From: Trametes villosa
Lineage: Eukaryota > Basidiomycota > Agaricomycetes > Polyporales > Polyporaceae
Direction of reading: 5' to 3'
Assembly: GCA_002964805.2 (NCBI GenBank)
Contig: PUDQ02000001.1
Span: forward strand, 5,356,001-5,420,000
Length of the DNA: 64,000 nucleotides
This document shows positions 55,084 to 64,000 of the stretch, in pieces (the first letter of the stretch is position 1; each line of letters starts with the position of its first letter). The notes below the pieces were generated by a model, which was not told where the DNA came from, did no database searches, and worked only from the letters and a program-made list of their open reading frames with translations. Made by a program: the position numbers and the translations under genes.

Positions 55084-58078
55084 TCAGACCGAACCCAATA
55101 ACGATACAACAAACGCCACGCCCGCACACAGTGCGGCTGGCATCCCCATCACCCTCAACACACCCGCCCCATTTCGCTCGGCCGCGGCAGCTACATCCGC
55201 AGGCGCTACCGCAAGGACAGTCGCGGTCGCAGTCGCAATGTAGGCGTCCCAAGCTGCAACCGTCGCCGCGGGGAACGTGTATGTCGACTGCGTCGTGACC
55301 GAGCCGACGTACACCGCGTCCGTCGCGCGGAGTGCGTCTGCTGCGAGCGCCGCGACCTCGCCGCCGTCGACGTGTACAGCGCCGTTCACGGTGGTGACGA
55401 GCCCCGTCTTGTTGTTCCCAAGGATGAACTCGCGGAGGAGCGTGTAGCCCTACAGCGGCACGGTTAGCGCCTGCTTGTGGACTTTGGAGAGGGGAGCCTC
55501 GGGAGGGAAGAGGCACTTACGCGGGTGGGGGAGTTGTACGCGACGAGGTGGCCGACGTCTTCGACGAGGACGTACGTCCAGTTGCGCTCCTGATGCACTA
55601 TCCCGGCGCGCTTCCCGTCGTCGTCAAACCATGGCGTCGATGGCTTTCGCGTAAAGCCTTGGATGCCGCCGAATGTGGTGTTCTACTCCATAGTGAGACC
55701 TATGTAGCTCTGGTTGTACGGGCTGCCGGTGCGACATACCTGAATAACAACTACGCGGGGCCCATCAGCGTGGTGTTCCATCGTGAATACGAAGACAGGC
55801 GACGTACCTTCTGTGCCGCGATGAGCGACGAGAGTGTCTTCGTTGCCCGAGTATAGGACGACAGGTATATCGTGCGCCGACGCGTTGGCGGCCAGCTCGG
55901 AAAGGAACGCCATTGGCCTACATGCAGTCAGTATCACATAGCCCGCATCGGCGTTCACAGGAAGGCTCACTCGACACCTACCAGTATCTCAGTCAGCACT
56001 ACACCACGAACATCGATTGCGAAGGGACTCACTGGGGTCAATTCCGTCTACCGGGTCGCCGAGGAAGGGATAGATGATCGAGCCGGCCCAATTCTTGCTC
56101 GTCGGCGCATGCAGCGCTGCTCGCGTCTTGGGGTCTTACGATCGTGGTCAGTCAAGAAAGGATTTCAGAGCGGTGTGCAAGGCGGCTCACCGTTGAAGAA
56201 AGCTGATCCGTCTATGGGGGACTCAGGCGCGAGCGCATCCGAGACTTGGTAGACCTGGCTCAAGCATGAGTATGTTGCCGGTGCTGCGGATACACAGCGT
56301 GAGACGTACATCGAAACCGTTCCACGTCTCCAGGTCTCCGTGCACGTCTAGAATCGTGTTCATGAGGTCAGAGGGGGAATGAGAAGTCATGCAAGACTTA
56401 CTCCAGGGGTACGTATAGTTGATCGCGTACTCCACCATCTCGTCGAACAGGAAGCACCCATACCACGGGTCAATCGTGCCGTTCGCCCGCAAGCTCAGGT
56501 CGCGCTTCTTTACTACTGCGCCCTCTGCACGGCGCTGCAGCAAAGCGGCAAGGTTGGGAGAGCCATCTGCATGGGCGAGCCTAGTCCTAGCCTCGACCGC
56601 GCGCACGCTATGCTGGGTCCTCCCGAGCGCAAGGCGGGTGGACGCCTGACGACCTGCTGCCCTCGCGTCGGGTTCCGGACGGCTAGCCTGAACGAGAGAC
56701 AGTGTGGGGAAGTGCCCGGGTTGAGGGTACGTCAGGTTCAGATCGTACCCGCAAAGGTGCTCTCTGTCGATAGCGTCAGCATCGTGCACAAGTGACGAGA
56801 GGCTCATCTTGCTTACTGCTCCCGGAACCACTCGAACACCTCGGTGTCGTACCCGATCAGCTGGGGGTACGTCTCTAGCGTAGTGACCTGTTCGACGACG
56901 TTAGTGCAGTGCGTACGCTTCTGAGGAGAGCACTTGCGGTTGGGAGGATCTCGAAGACCGCTTCTGAGCCGATCGTGCCGTCCCCGATGGCGAACTTGAC
57001 GATGTTCACGGGTGGGTTGGCAAGACCGAAGTAAGTCTTCATGATATACGGCTGTGATGTCGACGAGTCTTGTCAGTAGAGTGAACGCAGATTATGGCGG
57101 CGGTAGCGTACAATGTACGTGCCGGAGTAGCTCTCGCCGGTGAGGTATAATGGCCGTTCCTTGAGACTGGGGAAGACCTTGACGAGGTTCTCCAGGAAAC
57201 CCATCTGCAAGGCGTATATAAGCGTGTGCATCCCGCGTGATGTACCATCGCACTTACAAAGTCGCGTCCCATCTCATCTTCGTCGTGGACTACATATCAT
57301 GGAGGTGAGTGACAAGGAGGAGCTACCCGGCTGTCGGACATACCGTATCCGTCAGAGTCGGTGGTAGAAAATCCAGTACCGCTGCACAGAATGTGAGCAT
57401 GGTGGTACAATGGTGATAGTAAGCCAGAGCGTACACGGGTTGGTCGATCCAGAAGTAGTCGGCCAGCCGGTCCCAGCCAAACTTGTTCTCGGTGATCGAG
57501 CCGTCAGGATGGATCCGCATGGGTCCGTTCTGCGCCCAAAAATCCGTCGTCAACATAGGCGAGCGCGAGGCGGCGGAATACGTACCTCGAACATCAAGCC
57601 AAGCAAACTTGAAGACCCGGGGCTACGAACGCGTGTAAGTCCATCTGCGCAGGGGCAACGATGAAGTCTGGCGCTTACCCTCCGTTCAACCAAATCCCCC
57701 ATGGTACATCGCTGCGGTCGTCAGCGGCGGCAGTTAAGGAGCCATTCTCCTTCTCAAAGCCCCAGAAGAATAGTGTGTTGTTGGGATGGCCGGGCCTGTT
57801 CACTGCGATATTCCCCGCGAAGCTGTGGGGTGTCGCGAACGTCACGTTCGGCAAGGGGTCCTTGACCTCGAAGTCTACCAGCCAGTAAGAAACAGCGTCA
57901 GCGTCACATCGTGCGTCATCGTATACACGATCAACTCACAATTCTGCCATTCAGGGCTGAAGTCCCCGGAAGGCTTGCCAGGGTAGTCGTGAGGCCAGCT
58001 ACTGGGCGTTGGAGGTACTTGGGCGGCGATGAGCGGGAGCACGACGGCTAGCGCGGCGGTAGACGCAAGCCCAAGCAT
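55084..58078 (-). CDS. Serine carboxypeptidase (peptidase family S10), secreted and probably GPI-anchored
   Basis: Predicted 678 aa from eighteen exons: 57940-58078, 57679-57874, 57586-57622, 57435-57529, 57344-57381, 57258-57289, 57112-57204, 56938-57051, 56817-56887, 56402-56763, 56310-56347, 56191-56254, 56033-56134, 55971-55977 (7 nt), 55808-55917, 55740-55750 (11 nt), 55521-55682, 55084-55449. Residues 1-19 are a signal peptide. S10 landmarks are LNGGPGSSS, Ser204 in GESYSG, Asp490 in YSGNEDTLV, and His548 in DVGHLV. The intron after 56938 has a GC donor (GCAAGT). VKKRDL in an inserted central segment could be a Kex2-type processing site. The C-terminus is an Ala/Thr-rich region and a hydrophobic tail (MPAALCAGVAFVVSLLG), typical of GPI anchoring. 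Removes C-terminal residues from peptides in the secretory path or at the wall. Confidence 0.9.
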
Positions 58079-59525
58079 ACTTGCAGGATCTGAATGGCCA
58101 GGGGATGTAGAGCGGGTGTTTTGAGGGAAGGATGGTACCGGGCTATATATGCGTACGAGGCGTACCGTAGGCGCTGGATCGATGAGCGTGGTCCTCCAAG
58201 GTCAGCCTCCCTCCGTGATCTGGGCAGCGGCTGATACGACGCGGCATAACATCACATTCGGCGGCGCGCGTTGCGCCCAGCCTGCGCATCGGCACCCTCA
58301 GGCGAGATTCCAGGACCTATGTTGCCTGTCCATTAACAATAGACGTGCTTGACGACGGGTTGAGCCGACTCTTCTGCGCAATTGTGTATGCAGGCGTTCC
58401 GCGCAAAGCTTCCGTTCGGGACTGTTGCCTTACCGCGCTTGGAGGCACTGTGCCGGTGACCGGATACGCCCCTGGGGTTCCGAGGCAAGAGGAAGGCAGC
58501 ATCGGGACATGGAAGGGTATGTCGGCCGACCCGGAAGGCAGCGTGGAATCTCGCCAAGTATGATGCAAGCGAGGGTTTCCGTAGTCAGCCGCTGTATTCG
58601 TTGACTTGAAGCGGTCGAGAGTCGAGAGCGGCTCGGCTGCGAGGGGGAGCTACTCTGTCAATGCTTGTGGTGGACTCGCCTTCCAGCAGACATCATCGCA
58701 AACAACCCCCAACAGCCTCCGCCTAGCTTGTCTAAGTCAGGTTAGTCTCCGAGGATGAAGCAGCGCGCAAGCGGCACCGCCGTGAAGTGACATGGTTAGA
58801 AGCTGGGTAGAGCTGATATAGGGAAACCGTGATTCTGCCGAGAGCACTGGCAGCAGGTGTCTCCAGTGATCACCGAGCGTGCCGTGGATGTCTAAACTCC
58901 GAACCTGGATTGCTCCTGAGTCAGGGATTGTTATTGTGCACAACGACCGCCGAGCGTGACGCACATACCGGATGACCAGGGATGGACCGGGCTCGTGCCT
59001 TCCGGAGCATGCATGAGGAGATGCCCTAGTGAATGTGTGTCTCTTCGGAACAATTAGAGTGTCATTTTCAGGAAGTTCGCAGCCTGGGTAACATATGCGC
59101 CTCACATGCGCATATATAAGATCTTCTGAACACGGGCTCCGAAGTTGCTTAGTGGGGGACACTAGCCTCCAGGCGACATCCTTGTCGAGATGTTGCCTGA
59201 CGGCCGCGTCGAAGGCTTGGTGCACTGCTGCGTGGAACTCTGACGATGGAGATGTAAAGCCATGGCTTAGACCCCTTGCGGTCTAGTATTAAGGTGTGGT
59301 GTAACGCATAAGCGCGGCAAATGGGAAGAGCAGACGGTCAAGAGACAAGTTGCGCTCAAGGTTGCGTTGCCCTTAAGTTGAGATAAGATTAGATCTTCAG
59401 ATGCTAACAGCTGTGGCTGCTGCCGCGCGACCTCCTTCGACCTCCTCCTCCAACCCCCATCCTGCTTTGAACCTGCTTTGAACACTGGCTTCGGGCCCCA
59501 TTTGGGCCGACTGTACTGACGAAAT
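58079..59525. promoter_or_regulatory. Divergent region between carboxypeptidase and MED4
   Basis: 1.4 kb upstream of two divergent genes. TATATATGCG near 58144 may be the TATA element of the carboxypeptidase. Open frames on both strands around 58350-59230 show no domain or codon bias. Confidence 0.45.
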
Positions 59526-60510
59526 ATGAGCTCTATGTCGTACTCCTTCGCGGGACCCTCTACCCAGCCACTGACCCAACCCACCCAACCCGCATTCTCC
59601 CAATCAACATTCGGCGGGCCCTCCCAGCTTTACGCGTCGCAAAACGGTCCCTTGAATGGATATGCGGCCCCCATCCCCTCTGCGTCCATGACCGAGATCC
59701 TCGTCGAGCCGCTCGGTCGCCTCCAGGCGCTTTCACAAACACTCTTCCAGTCGCTCGGGCCCCCGCAGAGCCGACCGCCGCCCCCACCGTCCGTGGGCGA
59801 GCTCCTCGCGGTCGACGCACAGCTCGCCGCGGCGGTGCAGCTCGCGCGCGTGCACCAGGTGAAGCAGCGGCGGATTGAGCAGCTCAAGGACGAGGTGCTC
59901 GAGCTCGACCGCCGCTGGCGCGAGACCGTGCGCACTCTCGACGACGGCCGGCGCGAGCTCGACGCGATCGTGCGCGAGGGCGAGGAGCGAATAAAGGCGA
60001 TCGAGGAAGCGAAGGCCGGTACGTCCTACTCATCTGCTTCTGTGCGTCCAAGGCAATGTTGCTCACAGTGCACGCGGCCGTTGTAGCGGCGATACCGTAC
60101 CCGGAGCTGCTCGCGTACGCGCAAAGCCTCTCCGCGTTTACCTCCGCCCCGCCGAACATGCCCGACCTCGCGCCCGGCCAGCCCCCGCCGCCGCTCTTCT
60201 TCCCGCCGTTCCCGAATGAGGAGAAAATGCGGCGCGGGCACATGAACGACGAGGCACCCCTCGGGATCCTCGGCGAAACGCATTCGGTCGGAAAACGTAC
60301 GTGCGTCCTACATATCAGTTTCGTAATCTCGCGCTCTGGAGGACGCTGCGCTGACGACGACGGCGTGGGCTTCGCGATGCAGCACCGACGGTCTCGCCCC
60401 AGGCCGAACTTCCGGCCCACCTTGCGGCCAACCCTTACAGACCAGACTTTCGGCCACCACAGCAACAACCCTTCTTCGATCTCGACCTCGACCTCAATCC
60501 AGATCTGTAG
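59526..60510 (+). CDS. MED4: Mediator complex subunit 4
   Basis: Predicted 276 aa from three exons (59526-60018, 60087-60296, 60383-60510). A Gln/Pro/Ser-rich leader precedes a coiled coil at about 75-165 (ELLAVDAQLAAAVQLARVHQVK, RRIEQLKDEVLELDRRW, LDAIVREGEERIKAIEEAK). After it comes the signature AIPYPELLAYAQSLSAFTSAP, then FFPPFPNEEKMRRGHMNDE. This coiled-coil plus IPYPELLAYA layout defines MED4, a middle-module subunit of the nuclear Mediator that links activators to RNA polymerase II. The C-terminus is short and acidic (FFDLDLDLNPDL). Assignment is firm. Confidence 0.94.
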
Positions 60511-60678
60511 CAGCAGCTTTCTGTTCATATACTGTTTCATGCATCCAGGATGCTCCATTGTACAACATGTCATGAGGCGGAGAGACTGGTACATAAGCGT
60601 GACGAACGGCGTAAAGGGACAGCGTGCAACACAAGCATAGCAGCACATAAAAGATATAGGACGTCCCGCGAGCCACAA

Positions 60679-63600
60679 TCACGAGTTGTAGACCGGGAAG
60701 GGGATGAGGGGCGGGCTCCGCGACGGGTCTTCTTCGTTCATGAATCTCCTGCTTGCATCACGCCAAGGTCAGCACGCGCAGCCCCCGCAGCCACCACCAG
60801 CAGCAGCAGCAGCAGCAGCGAGCGACGTACCGGAAGATCTGCATGTTGACATTCGACTTGAACACGACGAAGAGATGGGTCGGGTCGTGCGTGTCGACCT
60901 CTGCGCAGCTGTCGCACAGGTCCTTCGGGCAGTACGCGCAGTGAAACCACTCGCCGCGGATGTGCGACATGCAGCGATCGCAGACCGCAAACTGGTGCGT
61001 CAGGTTGACGAGGTAGCCTATCCAGTACTTTCGTGAGCATACTTGTCCTCGTTCGGTGGAGTGTGAGGAACACGTACCCTTCGGATCCATGAGGTTGAAC
61101 ACTCCGCCGGCGGGTCCTGCGGGCGTCTTGTATCTGACAGAAGATTCAGCGCCGAGTAGCGAGTGGCGGTGGGTATACGCGCTCACAATCGGGGTAGCGG
61201 AGGTTGCAGGACGAGTGGCCTGTCCACCGCCCGCGAAAGCTTGAAGAACACATGCCATGGATCATGCAGCGCATATGAGCGTGCCTCGCATCTCTCGCAC
61301 TACAACGTCACCGTCAGTACACTGCGTCCCTCCACAACGATGGCACTTGAGGTTCCACGTACAAGGCTGATAGACTTCGGATACGACGGACAGTTCGCGC
61401 ACTGGTACCGCACTCCGACGATGGGCTGCGCAGCCGGCCAAGACAACCCGTCAGCAAGGAAGCACGCCAGGCAGACACGACGCCACATACCTGCGCGCAG
61501 CCGTCGCACGCGATTCCATGCTCGGCGGCGGCCGACGCCGCATCGGCGCGCGTGCCCGTCCCGAGCACGGTATGGGAGTACGCGGAGCCGAGGGAGTTGC
61601 GCCGCGCGTGGCCATGGCCGTTCGGGCTCCCCGCCTGGACATGCGCGGCGTCGCGCGCGGTCCACAGCCTGATCGCCATCTGGCTCGTCGACTGCAGGTC
61701 CGCCGTCGGGATCGGGTGTGGAATCTATGCGCGTGCGGGTTGAGCCGTGGGCTGTTTGAGGTGGTATGGGGTGGGGTGACGGGCTTACCTTGATCATGAT
61801 GTGCGAGGAGATGTGGCCGCCGTCGGGGGAGTCAAGGTTGCCGGGTAGACCAGCCGCGTCGCAGTTCTGGCAGATGTCGATGTTCTCGCACTGCGCGCAG
61901 TGGAAGCGGGCCCCGACGATCTCCTGCATGCAGCTGGGGACACGGATAAGGGATCGCAGACCAGCGAGAAAGCTGGGGACTCACTGTGCGCAATGTACAC
62001 CTACGTGTAGTAAAGCTAGACGACATCGCCGTTGAGAGACAGATATCGTCTCGAAACAAGAACCAGCTACTTACATGGCTCCTCAAGGGATATAGCTTGT
62101 CGTGTCTGATCGATCATCCCTGAACTTGACGACTGTGAGCTGCTGGGCTTGTCGGGTACTTGCAGGAACGCGTGAGCGGGGTGGACCTCGTAGACCTGCC
62201 TATCAAGAGTATAAGAGCGTCAGCGCACCGCTGCGCACGCCACAACAACCGCCCAAACGTACCTATAGCAGGCCCTACACAAGTTGAAATCATCGCACGA
62301 CGCGCACTTGTACCGATGACTCGTAATCACGGTGTTGCACGTCGAGCAGCGGCACGACCCGTTCCCCCCTTGCTCTGCGGACCGGGCCTCGTCAGCATTT
62401 CGGTCCAAACCCTGCGGCTGCGCGGCGCAACTGCCGCAGCACCGATCAGACACGCACCTACGTCCTCCCACCCGTTGTGCGTCCAGCTCTTCTCGATGTA
62501 TGCATGCCGCAGCACGCCCTTCTGCGTCGGCGCAGTCCGCCGCCAGCGCGAGAGCGCCCGCTCCGCGTCCTCGGGTGATGTGCCCGGCCCCGGTGATGAT
62601 CCCGGCGTCGCGCTGAACTCAAGGGAGTGCTGCACACCATACGCCTGCACGCAGTCCGAGCAGAGTTCGTAGCCCCGCGGTGCGCGGAAGTCCGTCCCCG
62701 GAACGCGGAGGGTGGGTCGGGAATGCCCGTTCATGCCATTCGGTGTGCCGTGTGGGATGGCAGGAAGCGGCTTGAGGGAGACGTTAAGCGTGCTGTCCGA
62801 CATCGAGCGCGAGGGGTGATGCTCAGAGCCGCCCGAGCTCCCAGAGCTCCCGGAGCCGCTGCCGACGATCGTCCATGAGGAGGCCGACGGAGAGTGGTAG
62901 AACGGAGGATAGGACGCCTCTCGCTGGATATCGATGGCGCGTGTCTTGCCCTTCGAGTCACCTGGAGACTCGGTTTCGGGCGTTCCGCGCGACTTCTTCT
63001 CACCGCATGTCGAGCAAACGTACTTGATCATGTCGAGGATCATACCGCACTTGGAGCAGTTCGTCGGATCCGAGGGTGGCGCGAGAGGTGCTTCGGGCTT
63101 CAGGAACGAGAGGACTTCTGGGGGTATGTCGGGGTGGATGAAGTCGGACGAGACTGACTGGGCCTCGCCAGGTCCTAGGAACGGATTCGACACTCGGTGT
63201 GGGTGGGTAAACTGGGTGGTTTGCATCGACGTCGGACGGCTATCCACCGGGTGTTCCGCAGGGTCTGCGACGCTCTCGAACGCATCGTTGATGATAGCGC
63301 TCGAGCCGTCGTCCATCCCGTAGTCGCGGGCGCTTTGTGAGGCCGCAGACCCACTGCTGCCCGTGAGAGTGTACCGATAGTTCCCGTGCTGATTCTTCTC
63401 CAACTCCAGCGATAGGTTGTCCTCCAGAGAGAAATCGCTGACGGATAGACCATCTCCGTTCAGAGTAGTAAGGTGTGCACTCTGTTCCCGTAGCCAGTTC
63501 GCCCCGCGCTCGGTCTCGAAGGTGGATGCACCGTTGAGATGCCCAGGCGATAAACCTCGTCGCTCCTCCTCCAGCTTGAGCAGCGCGAACACAGACGATG

Positions 63601-64000
63601 GGTCTTCGGGATAGCGAGTGAGCGCACGCTCGGGCGAAGCAAGGTCTCGACTTCGTTTTGAGCTGGTGGTGCGCGGCGCGCTGGAGATCGTAGCGACTTC
63701 CCAGTTTTCGCCGGGGTCAATGAGCGGTTCACGGCTAGGGCCGGCGAGGATGGTCTTCGTGCCCTTTCCTAGGTACGCATCGTACTTGGACCCGACGTCC
63801 TTGGAGCTCACGGTGATGGCATCGTCCTCCAGCTCCCGCGAAGGGATGGAAGAGTGGGATAGCGAGAATCCGCTGCCGTTCCGATTCCTGTACTCCTCCA
63901 GGCTGATGAGGGATCCGGTATCGGAAAGGCTGATGCCGTCATAGTCAACGAGAATGTTGACTTTCAAAGTGATCCGGGACTGGCGGAAGCTTCGGCCGGA
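60679..64000 (-). CDS. Multi-ZZ zinc-finger protein (Nbr1-like), 5' end beyond window
   Basis: At least 887 aa in eleven exons (>64000-62458, 62374-62263, 62199-62075, 62000-61985 (16 nt), 61933-61789, 61724-61491, 61425-61363, 61299-61187, 61133-61078, 61017-60831, 60748-60679); the frame is open at the window edge. The first ~290 visible residues are disordered. A first Cys group (CSKC ... CSTC, later YELCSDC) is interrupted by a ~120-residue Ser-rich insertion. Four compact ZZ fingers follow: CRCSTC-CASC-CRAC; CAHC-CAQC-CQNC; CDGC-CANC-CERC; CDRC-CAYC-CDSC, each with the trailing His pair. ZZ arrays are found in fungal Nbr1-type autophagy receptors and bind protein or histone tails. No FW domain is visible at the C-terminus, so the Nbr1 link is tentative. 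Confidence 0.85.
60798..60818 (+). repeat. (CAG)7 in the last intron of the ZZ gene
   Basis: Seven exact CAG units (CTG on the coding strand) occupy a quarter of an 82 nt intron, next to its 5' splice site. Not translated in the chosen model; readthrough would give a Cys run. Confidence 0.9.

Overview
This is nuclear DNA from a filamentous basidiomycete, most likely a wood-decaying agaricomycete of the Polyporales type. The evidence is the GC-rich code with strong C/G third positions, genes broken by many 45-65 nt introns, compact intergenic spaces, secreted GH16 and GH45 subfamily C glucanases close to Phanerochaete-type enzymes, and families expanded in agaricomycetes (F-box and BTB proteins, cytochromes P450, AATase-type acyltransferases). 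The species is an inference; no marker gene fixes it. Coordinates were worked out by hand: every multi-exon model here joins in frame with GT-AG borders, apart from one GC-AG intron.

Left part (1-34 kb), mostly conserved housekeeping genes: GH16 laminarinase; PEX7 and a SIRT4-like sirtuin diverging from an 88 bp promoter; a conserved hypothetical protein; a class II eIF4E (4EHP-like); KEI1 (inositolphosphorylceramide synthase subunit); a phosphopantetheinyl-transferase-like protein that has lost its metal ligands; a BTB protein; a Ser-rich hypothetical protein; two F-box proteins; two single-pass membrane proteins. The second F-box gene sits between two identical copies of a tRNA-Val(AAC)/tRNA-Arg(ACG) pair in mirror-image order.

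Middle (34.8-53.2 kb), accessory metabolic region: two AATase-family acyltransferases, two GH45 endoglucanases, a class III PLP aminotransferase, a haloacid-dehalogenase-type hydrolase and two unrelated cytochromes P450, with pseudogene fragments of the acyltransferase, the aminotransferase and the hydrolase. A ~3 kb direct tandem duplication explains the arrangement of the GH45 pair and two of the fragments exactly: its ends lie inside acyltransferase B and inside the aminotransferase. Enzyme types and clustering would suit a small tailoring pathway, but no core synthase or regulator is visible.

Right part (53.2-64 kb): a gene-poor stretch, a serine carboxypeptidase (S10) in 18 exons with 7 and 11 nt microexons and one GC-AG intron, Mediator subunit MED4, and the 3' portion of a large multi-ZZ zinc-finger protein whose 5' end lies beyond the window. 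No CRISPR array, prokaryotic operon, complete transposon or viral gene was seen.
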